Counted from the first letter of the stretch, positions 33,578-42,687 are shown. The stretch: 64,000 nucleotides of DNA from Demequina mangrovi (GCF_000759715.1 NZ_BBLU01000002.1:62001-126000), one strand, 5' to 3'. Notes: a model not told the origin generated them from the letters alone. Made by a program: numbers and translations.

Positions 33578-35223
33578 CGGGTGCCTCCTGAGGTGACGAT
33601 GCGGGCCGGGAGCCGCCGCTGGGGCGTCCACCCGGGCCGGGGGATGGAGTCGAGAAGAGTGCGGGTGTAGTCCGAGCGCGGATCATCGAGCACGTCAGCG
33701 ATGGGGCCCTGCTCGACGATGCGCCCCGCCTGCATGACCGCGACGTGGTCGCACAGGCGGCGGACGGTGGTGAGGTCGTGGGAGATCATCAGCAGCGCGA
33801 CGCCGGTCTCGCGCCTGATGCCGTCGAGCAGCGTGAGGATCTCCACCTGGGTGGTGACGTCGAGCGCGGAGACCGCCTCGTCGAGCACCAGGATCTCCGG
33901 GTCGGCCGCGAGCGCGCGTGCGATGGCCACGCGCTGCCGCTGCCCGCCGGACAGCGCCCGGGGACGGGAGTCCGCCAGCGCGGGCGCGAGGCGGACCGCG
34001 TCGAGGAGCGCGTCGACACGCGCGGCGATCTCGTCGCGCGAGGCGATGCGCCGGTGCACCGCGACGGCCTCCGCGAGGCAGCTGCGCACCGTCTGGCGCG
34101 GGTCGAGGGACTGGTACGGGTCCTGGAAGACCATCTGGACCACCCTGGCACGGGCACGCCGCGCGGGAGCGGACCTCGCGGGCGCGGTCCAGTCCTCCTC
34201 CTTGACGGTCACCGTGCCGCCGTCGGCGGTCTCGAGGCCGCAGATGATGCGTGCGGTGGTCGACTTCCCCGAGCCGGACTCGCCGACGATCCCGTGGGCG
34301 CCTCCGGCCGCGAGCGCGAAGGAGACGTCGTCGACCGCGAGAAGCTCCTCGCGCCCGCGTCCGGCCGCCCGCACCTGGTACGCCTTGCGCAGGCCCGCGA
34401 CCTCGAGCACCGTGTCGCTCCGCCGCGCCTGCCGGACGCCGGCCGCCTCGTCGGGAAGCGAGGCGGACAGCAGGCGGCGCGTGTACGGCTCACGGGCGTC
34501 CTCGCGCATCGTCGCCGCGGCGAGCGTCTCGATGGTGCGGCCGTCCTGCATCACGGCGACACGGTCGCAGACGGCGCCCGCGAGCGCGAGGTCGTGGGTG
34601 ATGAACAGCAGCGCGAGGTCGCGATGGCGCCGCAGGTCCGCGATGACCGCCATCACCTCCTCCTGCGTGGTGACGTCGAGCGCCGTGGTGATCTCGTCGG
34701 CGAGCAGCAGCGGCGGATCCATCGCGAGGGTCGCCGCGATCATCACGCGTTGGAGCAGTCCGCCCGAGAGCTCGCCCGGGCGCTGGCGCATGCGCCGATC
34801 GGGGTCGCGGATGCCGACCTCCGCGAGCAGGTCCACCGCGCGGCGGTACGCCGCCACGGGCGCCTCCCCCGCCACCGCGACCAGCCCCTCGATCATGAAG
34901 TCCCCGATGGTCCGGAGCGGGTTGAGGTGCGCGCGGGGCGTCTGGAACGCCATCCCCATACGGGTCGCGCGGAGCTCGCGCAGCTCCGCGCCCGGCAACG
35001 ACGCGAGGTCGCGGCCGTCGAGCCGGACGGTGCCGCCCGTGGTGAAGCCCGCGGGCAGCAGCCCCGCGACCGCGCGGGTCGACAGGGTCTTTCCCGACCC
35101 GGACTCCCCGACGAGCCCCAGGGACTCGCCGGCGTTCACCGCGAGCGTGCAGTCGTGGACCAGCGTCCGGCCGTCGGGCGTCGCGACGGACAGGCCGTCG
35201 ATCTCGAGCACGGTGGTGGTCAT
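33574..35223 (-). CDS. Dipeptide/nickel-type ABC transporter, fused ATP-binding protein
   Basis: A 549-residue protein with two complete ABC domains, equivalent to DppD plus DppF fused. The first Walker A, GESGSGKT, is at residues 39-46 with signature LSGGLLQR and DEITTALD. The second domain (from about 285) has GESGSGKST, signature LSGGQRQR and LDEAVSALD. Both domains carry the oligopeptide-family C-terminal region. ATG at 35223 overlapping the permease stop. It powers import with the two permeases and lipoprotein upstream. The substrate is unknown; the amidase next door suggests an amide or peptide-like compound. Confidence 0.93.
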   Translation of the reverse strand: MTTTVLEIDGLSVATPDGRTLVHDCTLAVNAGESLGLVGESGSGKTLSTRAVAGLLPAGFTTGGTVRLDGRDLASLPGAELRELRATRMGMAFQTPRAHLNPLRTIGDFMIEGLVAVAGEAPVAAYRRAVDLLAEVGIRDPDRRMRQRPGELSGGLLQRVMIAATLAMDPPLLLADEITTALDVTTQEEVMAVIADLRRHRDLALLFITHDLALAGAVCDRVAVMQDGRTIETLAAATMREDAREPYTRRLLSASLPDEAAGVRQARRSDTVLEVAGLRKAYQVRAAGRGREELLAVDDVSFALAAGGAHGIVGESGSGKSTTARIICGLETADGGTVTVKEEDWTAPARSAPARRARARVVQMVFQDPYQSLDPRQTVRSCLAEAVAVHRRIASRDEIAARVDALLDAVRLAPALADSRPRALSGGQRQRVAIARALAADPEILVLDEAVSALDVTTQVEILTLLDGIRRETGVALLMISHDLTTVRRLCDHVAVMQAGRIVEQGPIADVLDDPRSDYTRTLLDSIPRPGWTPQRRLPARIVTSGGTR

Positions 35224-36083
35224 CGGTCCTTGGCCTCCGCCCAGGTGGTGGTGCGGGCGCCGACGATGTTGACGGCGAGCACGGTGAGCACGATCAGCGC
35301 CGCAGGGAACATCGACTGCTCCGGCGCACCCGTGAGAAGAGCGGGCTGGCCGCCCGCGATCATGACGCCCCAGTCGGAGGCCGGCGGCTGCGCGCCCAGG
35401 CCGAGGAAGGAGATCGCGGCGATGTCGAGCATCGCGTACCCGAAGCCGACCGTCGCCTGCGCGAGGATGGCGGGCAGAAGCGCGGGGAGAAGGTGGCGGA
35501 AGCAGATCGCGAGCGATCCGACACCCTGGATCCGCAGCGCGGCGATGTATGGCCGACCGAGCTCGGCGCGTGCACCCGCACGCACCAGCCGCACCACGAT
35601 CGGCATGTACGCGATCGACAGAGCGACCACCGGCGCGAGCAGCCCCTTGCCGAACATCGCGACGGCGAGCACGGCGAGCACCAGTCCCGGGATGGCGAAG
35701 ATCACGTCGACGAGTCGGCTGGCGATGCCGTCGACCGCGCCGCCGAACCATGCCGATGCGACTGCGACGGCCACCCCGAGCACCGTCGACACGGCCACGA
35801 CGAGCACGGGCCCGGCGACGCTCGGGCGCGCCCCCGCGAGCACCCGGGACAGCACGTCGCGACCGAGGTCGTCGGTGCCGAACGGATGCGCGAGGCTCGG
35901 CGGGGCCGACACCGCGCCGGCGTACAGCTGGTCGGGGTCGTACGGTGCGAGCAGCGGACCGAGCAGCGCGATCACGATGATCGCCACGAGCACCAGGGCT
36001 GCGGCGACGAGGAGCGGATCGTGCGCCGCCGCGCGCCGCGCGGGTGCGGGCGTGCGTCCCCGTGCGAGCTGACCGATGCTCAT
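35220..36083 (-). CDS. ABC transporter permease (DppC-like)
   Basis: A 287-residue inner-membrane permease of the oligopeptide family with about six helices. It has an N-terminal cytoplasmic segment and helix, FGTDDLGRDVLSRVLAGARPS, and the EAA-type coupling loop AALRIQGVGSLAICFRHLLPALLPAIL. ATG at 36083 with GGAGG upstream. It overlaps both neighbours by 4 bp, consistent with stoichiometric production. It pairs with the DppB-like protein to form the channel. Confidence 0.92.
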   Translation of the reverse strand: MSIGQLARGRTPAPARRAAAHDPLLVAAALVLVAIIVIALLGPLLAPYDPDQLYAGAVSAPPSLAHPFGTDDLGRDVLSRVLAGARPSVAGPVLVVAVSTVLGVAVAVASAWFGGAVDGIASRLVDVIFAIPGLVLAVLAVAMFGKGLLAPVVALSIAYMPIVVRLVRAGARAELGRPYIAALRIQGVGSLAICFRHLLPALLPAILAQATVGFGYAMLDIAAISFLGLGAQPPASDWGVMIAGGQPALLTGAPEQSMFPAALIVLTVLAVNIVGARTTTWAEAKDR

Positions 36084-37039
36084 GCGGACCTCCGGGACTT
36101 GACGGAATCGGGGTCGATGATCGCGATCGCGACGTCGACCACCGCGTTGAGCACCACGAACACCGTGACGAGCAGCAGGGAGAGCACCTGCACCACCGGC
36201 AGGTCCTTGCGCGCGGCCGCCTCGACGAGGAGCGAGCCGATCCCGCCGACCCCGAACGCCTGCTCGGCGACCGCGGAGACGGCGATGAGGCCCGCGATGG
36301 TCGCACCGGAGACCGCGAGGATCTGGGGAGACGCGTTGAGCAGGACATGCCGGCGGAAGATGCGCGACGGCGACAGCCCCCGCACGCGCGCGGTGTCGAC
36401 GTGCTCGGCGTGCTGCTGGGCGACGATCGCCCCGCGCGTGATGCGGCTCATGTACGCGATGTAGAGGACCGCGAGCGAGATCGCGGGCAGCGTGAGGTGG
36501 TAGAGGTTGTCGAGCAGGCCCTCGCCGGTGCCGTACACCGGGAACCACCCGAGCACGCGCCCGAAGACCCAGATCAGCACGATCGCCACGACGAACGTGG
36601 GCATCGCCACGCCGATCGACGTGCCGATGAGCACCGCGCGGTCGGTGCGCGGGCCGCGCACCGCCGCGAGGATCCCCGAGCCGATGCCGAACACCGTGAT
36701 GAGGACCACGGCGTAGGCCACGAGCAGGAGGCTGATCCCGATCCGCGGCGCGATGAGCTCCGCGACCGGCGTCTTGTAGACGAAGGACGTGCCCAGGTCG
36801 CCCTGGAGCACCCCGCCGACCCAGCGCAGGTACTGCATCCACACCGGATCGTCGAGGTGGTGCTCGGCTCGGATCGCCTCGATCAGCTCCGGGGTGGGCC
36901 GCACCCCGCCCGCGAGCGCCGTGACCGGGTCGCCCGGCGTGAGCGCGACCGCGAAGAAGATCGCGATGCTGGCCAGGAGGAGGGTGAGAAGGAGCCCGCC
37001 GAGCTTCGCCGCCAGCTGGCGGATCGCGTACGCGCTCAT
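36080..37039 (-). CDS. ABC transporter permease (DppB-like)
   Basis: A 319-residue permease with the family N terminus LAAKLGGLLLTLLLASIAIFF, followed by TPGDPV. The coupling loop is TARVRGLSPSRIFRRHVLLNA, and five to six membrane helices are evident. I chose the ATG at 37039, with GGGAGG upstream, over a longer Arg-rich frame. Second gene of the operon after the binding protein (31-bp gap). Partner of the DppC-like protein. Confidence 0.92.
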   Translation of the reverse strand: MSAYAIRQLAAKLGGLLLTLLLASIAIFFAVALTPGDPVTALAGGVRPTPELIEAIRAEHHLDDPVWMQYLRWVGGVLQGDLGTSFVYKTPVAELIAPRIGISLLLVAYAVVLITVFGIGSGILAAVRGPRTDRAVLIGTSIGVAMPTFVVAIVLIWVFGRVLGWFPVYGTGEGLLDNLYHLTLPAISLAVLYIAYMSRITRGAIVAQQHAEHVDTARVRGLSPSRIFRRHVLLNASPQILAVSGATIAGLIAVSAVAEQAFGVGGIGSLLVEAAARKDLPVVQVLSLLLVTVFVVLNAVVDVAIAIIDPDSVKSRRSA

Positions 37040-37070
37040 CCCACCCTCCCCCGGACCGGCGCCGCGTCGC

Positions 37071-38741
37071 TCACGCGCCGCCCAGGTGCTGCGCCCAGGG
37101 GCTCGCATACGCCGCGACGGACGTGGTCGCACCGGTGAGATCCGAGCTGAGGAACGTGGTGTGGTACGCCCCGGCGAGGGTCACCTGGAGCAGGTCGGGG
37201 GCGAAGATCTCCTGCGCCGCGACGTACGCGCCGGCGGCCTCCGTCGGGTCCGGCGTGGTCCGCGCCGCCTGCAACGCGCCGATCACCTCGGGATCCGCGT
37301 AGCCGCTCCAGTTGAAGATGCCGCCGAGCTCGGCGGGCAGCAGGAACAGCTGCGGGTAGGCCAGCACGCCGGGCGTCTCCGTGTAGCCGGTGGTGGCGAC
37401 GAAGTCGATCGACTCGCGCGGCCCCGGGTCGGCGAGGAAGATCCCGGCGAAGTCTGCGGGCTGGCGCTCGTCGATCTCGATGGTGAGGCCGATCTGCTGT
37501 CCCGCGCTCTGGATGATCGCCGCCGTCTGCGACAGCTCCTTGCTGCCGGCGGGGATCGCGATGACTAGCGGCACCGACGTGTCCTCACCCGACTCCGCGA
37601 CCAGCGCCTTGGCCGCCTCGAGGTCCACGGTCGGCTCGGCGAGCGCGTCGTAGCCGGCCTGGTAGACGCCGGCTGCCTCCATGCTCGCCCACGAGAACGG
37701 TGCGACGAAGGTGCGCTGCGGCTGGCCGAGCCCGTTGAGCACGGTCGCGATGTACTGGTCGCGGTCGATCGCCATGCTGAGCGCCTGGCGGATGAGCGGG
37801 TTGGCGCCGGCGCCCGTCGACCTGGTGGGACCGAAGGAGAACGATGCGGTGGACGGGCCCACCACGAGCGTGCCCGCGTCGGAGCCCTCGAAGACCGACC
37901 GGCTGGCCGGCGGGACGTTGAAGGCGCCGTCGATCTCGCCCTCGACGAGCGCGTTGGTGAGGGTGGTGCCGTCCGAGACGAAGCGGTACGTCAGGGTCTT
38001 CACGTGCGGGGCGCCGCCCCAGTAGCCCTCGTTCGCGACGGTGACGATCTCCTTGCCGGGCGTCCACGAATCGAGCTCGAACGGCCCGGCGCACAGCAGC
38101 CCGCCGCCGGAGGTGCCGAGCGCGTCGCCCGCCTCCCCGCCGTACGCCTTGCTCAGCACCGCGCCGGCGCCGCCGGCGAGCGCGTCGCGGAAGGTCGAGT
38201 CCGGCGCGGTGAAGCTCACCGTCACCTGCTGGTCGCCGGTGGCCTCGATGGCCGCGACCAGGACGAAGGCGCCGTAGTACGCGGACGTCACGTCCTGGCG
38301 GTGGCGCTCGAGGCTGTAGATCACATCGTCCGTGGTGACGGGCGTGCCGTCCCAGAAGGTGACGCCGTCGCGCAGGTCGATGACGAACGTCACCGGGTCG
38401 ACCCACTCCGCCGAGGTGGCGATGCCGGGCTCGATCGAGAAGTCCGGCTGGACCTGCAGGAGGCTGTCGCACAGGTTCGGCGCGACGAAGTTGTAGTCCG
38501 CGCCGGGGAGCAGCGAGCGAGGCTCGCCCTCGACGAGCGCCCAGGTGACCTCGTCCACGTCGGTCGTCGCCGCGGGGAGCGCGGCGACGAGCGGAGAGGC
38601 GTCGACGGGCGCCGCGCCCGCGCTCGCCCCGCTGCTCGCTCCGTCGCTCGGCGACTCGACCGTGTCACGCGCCGTGCAGCCCGTCGCGAGGACGAGCATC
38701 GTGCCTGCCGCGACCGCGGCGCTGATGCCTGAGATTCTCAT
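37071..38741 (-). CDS. ABC transporter substrate-binding lipoprotein (family 5)
   Basis: A 556-residue DppA/OppA-type binding protein. The signal peptide ends in LATGC with the lipidated Cys at residue 22, followed by a Ser/Ala-rich linker to about residue 45. Typical family segments are PNLCDSLL, the core VTFVIDLRDGVTFWDGTPVTTDDVIYSLE, and IRQALSMAIDRDQ. First gene of the leftward importer-amidase operon; its promoter region carries a palindrome shared with the divergent TetR gene. Substrate unknown. Confidence 0.93.
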   Translation of the reverse strand: MRISGISAAVAAGTMLVLATGCTARDTVESPSDGASSGASAGAAPVDASPLVAALPAATTDVDEVTWALVEGEPRSLLPGADYNFVAPNLCDSLLQVQPDFSIEPGIATSAEWVDPVTFVIDLRDGVTFWDGTPVTTDDVIYSLERHRQDVTSAYYGAFVLVAAIEATGDQQVTVSFTAPDSTFRDALAGGAGAVLSKAYGGEAGDALGTSGGGLLCAGPFELDSWTPGKEIVTVANEGYWGGAPHVKTLTYRFVSDGTTLTNALVEGEIDGAFNVPPASRSVFEGSDAGTLVVGPSTASFSFGPTRSTGAGANPLIRQALSMAIDRDQYIATVLNGLGQPQRTFVAPFSWASMEAAGVYQAGYDALAEPTVDLEAAKALVAESGEDTSVPLVIAIPAGSKELSQTAAIIQSAGQQIGLTIEIDERQPADFAGIFLADPGPRESIDFVATTGYTETPGVLAYPQLFLLPAELGGIFNWSGYADPEVIGALQAARTTPDPTEAAGAYVAAQEIFAPDLLQVTLAGAYHTTFLSSDLTGATTSVAAYASPWAQHLGGA

Positions 38742-38805
38742 TGCTGTTCCTTCCTGGGGATTCGGGCCGTGCGCGTCCCGGCCGGAGCCGCGGACGATGG
38801 ATCAG

Positions 38806-38866
38806 GTCTTACATGCAACAGTGTTGTACATCAATGTTGCACCAGTGTTTCGGCGATGGCTAGGCT
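38806..38866. promoter_or_regulatory. Divergent promoters with TetR-type palindrome
   Basis: Leftward promoter of the importer operon: TTGATG (38829-38834), 17-bp spacer, TAAGAC (38806-38811). The spacer holds the palindrome CAACAGTGTTG at 38816-38826, with outer partial symmetry to about 38811-38831. Rightward: TTGCAC at 38837-38842, 18-bp spacer, TAGGCT at 38861-38866, seven bases before the tetR ATG. Confidence 0.65.
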
Positions 38867-38873
38867 GTGCGTC

Positions 38874-39446
38874 ATGCCTCGAGACGTCGACCCGCGCCAG
38901 CGCCTGGCGGACATCGCCGCCGCGACCATCCGCGTCGCGCGCAGCGAGGGCACCCACGCGGTGACCATCCGCTCGGTCGCACGCGAGCTCGGCGGCTCCA
39001 CCACGCTGGTCACCAACTACCTGCCCTCGCGTGCGGCGCTGATCCTCAACGCCCTCGACCAGGGCCGCGACCGCTGGCAGCAGGAGCTCGCCGCGACGCT
39101 CGCGGACCTCGAGCCCTCCGCGCACCTGCGGGCGGTCACCGACTGGGCGCTCTCGTCGACCACGGACGACCCGGTGCTGCGGACGCTCATCCTCGAGATC
39201 GTGGCGAACGCGGCGATCGAGCCCGTGATGGCCGAGGCCCTGCGTCACGAGTCCACGACCTTCGAGGCCCAGCTCCGCACCGCGGCCGCCGCGTCCGGCT
39301 TCGCCGACCCGGAGGCGGTGGCGGACCTCGCCTACCTCCTCATCCGCGGCGCGTACATCGCGAGCACCGAGGACCCCGAGCGCTGGACCGACGCCCACGT
39401 GCGCGAGGTGATCCACTCCACCATCGCCGCGCAGCCGCGCGCGTGA
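38874..39446 (+). CDS. TetR-family regulator 1
   Basis: A 190-residue TetR-type regulator. The N-terminal helix-turn-helix spans about residues 8-55 (RLADIAAATIRVARSEGTHAVTIRSVARELGG, then TNYLPSR); the rest is an all-helical ligand domain. I chose the ATG at 38874 because TAGGCT, a good -10 box, lies 7 nt upstream, pointing to a leaderless message; the earlier ATG at 38856 precedes that box. Divergent from the peptide-type importer operon, which it most likely represses through the palindrome at 38816-38826. Ligand unknown. Confidence 0.9.
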   Translation: MPRDVDPRQRLADIAAATIRVARSEGTHAVTIRSVARELGGSTTLVTNYLPSRAALILNALDQGRDRWQQELAATLADLEPSAHLRAVTDWALSSTTDDPVLRTLILEIVANAAIEPVMAEALRHESTTFEAQLRTAAAASGFADPEAVADLAYLLIRGAYIASTEDPERWTDAHVREVIHSTIAAQPRA

Positions 39447-39463
39447 CCCCGGGCGCCTGACGG

Positions 39464-39919
39464 TCATCGCACCACGAAGACCCTGATGCGGACCTGACCG
39501 TCCTCGTCGCGGGCCAGGCCGACGAACTGATGCTCGGCGAGCCAGCGGTGCGCCGGCGCATCGGTCTGGAACACCGGTGCGGTGCGGAAGTAGTACTCGT
39601 CCTCCGCGACGGCCTCGCCCGCGGCGATCCGGTCCTCGACCTCGGCGCTCGCACGGTAGTAGCCGCGGTTGAGGACGTCGATGACGGCGCCGTCCTCGGC
39701 CCTCAGCAGGTAGCGCGCCTCGAGCTGCGCGGTCCCCGCGCGCTCCACCGCCCAGTCTCCCCCGCCGCCGAGCACGATGCCCGTGAGCAGCGGGCCGTCG
39801 ACCGTGCCGCCCGTCACCGGGGTGAACGTGAGCTCCTCGTCCACGCCCCGACCGATCCTCAGGTACGGGTCGACGTCGACCCGGATCTCGAAGGCGTACT
39901 CGAGCCGAGGCTCCCTCAT
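39464..39919 (-). CDS. DUF3237 (UPF0311) family protein, copy 2
   Basis: A 151-residue paralogue of the protein at 31686, sharing TGGTVDGPLLTGIVLG, GDWAVER, QLEARYLLRAEDGAVIDVLNRGY and the C-terminal YYFRTAPVFQT...HRWLAEHQFVG. Its ATG at 39919 overlaps the stop of the CocE-type hydrolase gene (ATGA), so the two are made together. It converges with tetR-1 with only 17 bp between stops. Function unknown; its coupling to an alpha/beta hydrolase parallels the coupling of copy 1 to an amidase. Confidence 0.88.
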   Translation of the reverse strand: MREPRLEYAFEIRVDVDPYLRIGRGVDEELTFTPVTGGTVDGPLLTGIVLGGGGDWAVERAGTAQLEARYLLRAEDGAVIDVLNRGYYRASAEVEDRIAAGEAVAEDEYYFRTAPVFQTDAPAHRWLAEHQFVGLARDEDGQVRIRVFVVR

Positions 39920-41592
39920 CGGGCGATCACCCCCTCGGCTCCCGCGGCGACGCTCACCGTGATCCGGAGCCCGTCGCGACCGCCGACCACGAGCCGCTGA
40001 CGATGCGCACGGAGCTCCACCGCACCCCACGGCTCCTCCCCCGTCCCCGGCTGCACCAGGTACTCCGGGGAGTCGCTGCCGGCGACCTGCAGTCGAAGCC
40101 GGTGGCCCTCGCGGAGGCGGTAGCCGACCTGCCCGAGGTCGACGTCGACCGCGGCTCCCTCCTCGGCCCGCAGCACCTGCACCTGGCCCCGGGCGATCCT
40201 CAGCGCCGTCCCGTCCGGCGCGACGTCGAGCAGCCGGAGGAACACGTCCATGACCGGGCCGTCCGCCTCGACCCTCGCCGCGGCCGTCACCGGCCCGACC
40301 AGGTCGACGTGCGCCGCCATCGGCGCCGTCTCGAAGGCGAGCACGTCCGGACGGGTCGAGAGCGCGGACTCGTCGGGGCGTTCGAGCAGGAACGCGAAGG
40401 CGTTCTCGGCGCTCGACGGGACAGGCGCGGCGGGATCGTGCACCCACTCGACGGTCTGCGCATCGTCGGGCCGCTGCGCGGCGAGGGCCCCGTCGGCGGC
40501 TGCGAAGAGGTCGCAGCTCTCGACGTCGGAGGGCGGCCACGACTCGGCCGCGCACATCCCGGGCGTTCCCGCGAGGTTCCAGCTCACCCGCGGGATGTCG
40601 GCGTGGGAGCCGCGATCGCGGACGAAGACCTCGAAGAACTCCAGCGCGGGGTCGAGCATGCGCGGCAGCTGCGCGCGCAGCTGCTCCTCGGTGCGCTCCT
40701 CGACCCGGTCGACGTCGGGATCGTCGAGGTAGTACGACTCGTGGTCCATCGACTCGATGCGCAGGAAGTGGTGCAGCGCCCACGCCGGCCGGCTCTGGAT
40801 CTCGGCAACGTCGGCCCACGCGAGCGGGGCGCAGTTGTCCCACCAGCCGATGGTGTGGAGCGTCGGGACCGGGCGCGCGTCGAAGGGGCTCGCGCTCGGG
40901 AAGCGCGGGAGGTGCACGGCGCGCGGGTACCACTGGTCGTAGGACAGGGAGCGCGTACCGAGCTGCGCCATCGCCTCCTCGGCCTGCGCGCTGAAGGGGC
41001 GCCGCTCGGGGTCGAGGTCCCAGTGGAACACGTCCTGGGAGTGGAACCACGTGAGGGGGTAGAGGTACGTGATGGCCCACTCGACGGGCCGCGTCCGGTC
41101 GCCCGGGCGCACCACCACCGGCTCGCCGAGCCGGGTGCCGGTCACCCGCGGCGCGATCGCCTTGAGGGCCGGATGCTGGGTCGCCGCGGCGGCCCACTGC
41201 GTGTAGCCGTAGTAGCTGTCGCCCCACATCGCGACACGGCCGTTGGACCAGGCCTGTTGGGTGATCCACTCGATCGTGTCGTACCCGTCGCGCGCCTCGT
41301 TCACGAAGAGCATCGCGTCGCCCTCGGAGCGGAACTTGCCGCGCACGTCCTGCGCGACCACGCGGTACCCGCGCGCCATGAGGTACTCCGCGATGAGCGG
41401 GATGAACGTGTACGCGCCGCTCTTGTCGTACGGCAGCCGGATCAGGACCGTGTCCCCCGGCTCGCTCTCCCCTTCGGGCCCTGTCGGAAGGTAGACGTCT
41501 GTCGCGAGGCGCACCCCGTCCCTCATCCGCACGCGTTCCTCGAAGGCGAGCGGGCTCGTCGGCGCGGGCCCTTCGCGCAGGATCTCCACCAC
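39916..41592 (-). CDS. CocE/NonD-type alpha/beta hydrolase (X-Pro peptidase S15 family)
   Basis: About 558 residues with an N-terminal alpha/beta-hydrolase domain and a C-terminal jelly-roll domain. The nucleophile motif GDSYYG is near residue 140 (G-x-S-x-x-G), DVRGKFRSEGD precedes it, and a conserved His lies in SMDHESYY. The family cleaves esters and acyl-amides (cocaine esterase, glutaryl acylase, X-Pro peptidase). The open frame extends to a GTG at 41625, but that codon lies within the likely -10 box; a GTG at 41592 (or 41589) has AGGAGG 5-8 nt upstream, so I start there. Divergent from tetR-2 and probably repressed by it. Confidence 0.88.
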   Translation of the reverse strand: MVEILREGPAPTSPLAFEERVRMRDGVRLATDVYLPTGPEGESEPGDTVLIRLPYDKSGAYTFIPLIAEYLMARGYRVVAQDVRGKFRSEGDAMLFVNEARDGYDTIEWITQQAWSNGRVAMWGDSYYGYTQWAAAATQHPALKAIAPRVTGTRLGEPVVVRPGDRTRPVEWAITYLYPLTWFHSQDVFHWDLDPERRPFSAQAEEAMAQLGTRSLSYDQWYPRAVHLPRFPSASPFDARPVPTLHTIGWWDNCAPLAWADVAEIQSRPAWALHHFLRIESMDHESYYLDDPDVDRVEERTEEQLRAQLPRMLDPALEFFEVFVRDRGSHADIPRVSWNLAGTPGMCAAESWPPSDVESCDLFAAADGALAAQRPDDAQTVEWVHDPAAPVPSSAENAFAFLLERPDESALSTRPDVLAFETAPMAAHVDLVGPVTAAARVEADGPVMDVFLRLLDVAPDGTALRIARGQVQVLRAEEGAAVDVDLGQVGYRLREGHRLRLQVAGSDSPEYLVQPGTGEEPWGAVELRAHRQRLVVGGRDGLRITVSVAAGAEGVIAR

Positions 41593-41623
41593 ATCCGCCT
41601 CCTCGGTCCGTCGATGAGGCGTC

Positions 41624-41666
41624 ACGCTAGGGCCGATCTCTGTGGTTAGTCAAGTCCGACTAGACT
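41624..41666. promoter_or_regulatory. Hydrolase promoter with fourfold AGTC operator
   Basis: AGTCAAGTCCGACTAGACT at 41648-41666 is a symmetric arrangement AGTC-N-AGTC-N-GACT-N-GACT, all 16 specified bases matching. On the minus strand it includes TTGACT (41648-41653), 18 bp before TAGCGT (41624-41629), the hydrolase promoter. TetR-2 is the obvious ligand. Confidence 0.75.
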
Positions 41667-41712
41667 AGGAATGCGTGCCGGTTGCGCTATCGTGCTCGCG
41701 AGGAGGAACACC

Positions 41713-42291
41713 ATGGCCCGCCCATCCGTCGCCGAGGAGCGCACCCGCCAGATCATCGACGCCACCATCCGCACCATCGGAGAGCGGGGCATCACCGGCG
41801 CGAGCCTCGACCGCATCGCCGTCGCCGCAGGGATGACCCGCGGCCACGTGCGGCACTTCGCCGGCAACCGCGAGACGCTGCTGCGCGAGGCCGCGCGGCA
41901 CTTCTACACCGACGGCTCGGAGCGCGGCTCGATCCTGCCCGCCGGCACCGCCACCGTCGCCGCCGCCCTCGATCACCTCTTCGGCGCGCCCTTCACCGAC
42001 CCGGGCCAGGAGAACGCGGTGGTCCTGGGCTTCGTCGAGGCCTCGCGCACCGACCCCGAGCTCGCCGCCCTCCTGACCGGCGCCTACGCGAGCACGCACG
42101 GCGTGCTCGCGGAACTCCTCGCGGCGGAGCACCCGGATGCGGCTGCGGACGCCTGCGACGAGGTCGCGTACGGCGTCGTGGGGATCGCCCTCCACCACGT
42201 CTTCCTGAGCGACATCGCCTCGAGCGGCGAGGGCGCGGCACGCGCGCGACGCTCGGCAGAGCGCCTGATCGCGGCGCTCGCCGTCGCCTGA
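41713..42291 (+). CDS. TetR-family regulator 2
   Basis: A 192-residue TetR regulator. Helix-turn-helix at about residues 8-55 (RTRQIIDATIRTIGERGITGASLDRIAVAAGM, then HVRHFAGNRE), followed by a helical ligand-binding domain. ATG at 41713 with AGGAGG six bases upstream. Divergent from the CocE-type hydrolase; the intervening 120 bp holds a perfect four-part AGTC palindrome. It ends 6 bp before the displaced rnpB 3'-end copy. Confidence 0.92.
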   Translation: MARPSVAEERTRQIIDATIRTIGERGITGASLDRIAVAAGMTRGHVRHFAGNRETLLREAARHFYTDGSERGSILPAGTATVAAALDHLFGAPFTDPGQENAVVLGFVEASRTDPELAALLTGAYASTHGVLAELLAAEHPDAAADACDEVAYGVVGIALHHVFLSDIASSGEGAARARRSAERLIAALAVA

Positions 42292-42297
42292 CGGCGG

Positions 42298-42328
42298 AAG
42301 CGGATGAGTTGGCCTGTACGCCGGGTTC
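42298..42328. repeat. Imperfect copy of the rnpB 3' end (possible att remnant)
   Basis: This 31-bp stretch matches 43366-43396, the 3' end of rnpB, at 28 of 31 positions in the same orientation. Weaker similarity continues for 15-20 bp toward higher coordinates. It includes the 3' strand of helix P1. The two copies bound about 1.07 kb containing one small gene. Confidence 0.7.
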
Positions 42329-42687
42329 GCTCCCCGCACCAGTAGCAGATCGCGACCCTTGGTCGCACATCAAATAGACCAGGCATGACGTGCCGGAGCA
42401 ATGGTGGCGGCTGGTAGCTACGCGTGGACCTCTTGTGGACGGGTTGCGGACTAGGGTCGACAATCGCGCGCCGAAGTCGTGTCTGGTCAGGGGCGTCGAC
42501 AGCGATGCCCTAATCCGACCGTTGCCCGATGCGCCGAGTGCAATGCGGGGTACGGCACTGCGGCTGTTAACTGCATCACAAAACGCGCTCGCGCCCCAGA
42601 ATCGGCTGATCTCGCGCGCCGGATCCTCTAGGGTGGGCGCGCCGCGGGGCGAGGGGCCACCGCACATCTTGAGAGTTGAGGGACCAC
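42329..42687. other. Gene-free part of the insert beside rnpB
   Basis: About 360 bp of visibly lower GC than the surroundings, with no frame I would defend. It probably holds the promoter of the small gene at 42688, but no consensus promoter stands out. Confidence 0.4.

Noticed and set aside
33574..36348. Very long frame joining the ABC ATPase to an upstream region
   Set aside because: The portion above 35223 is the antisense-like shadow of the two permease genes; the ATPase starts at 35223.
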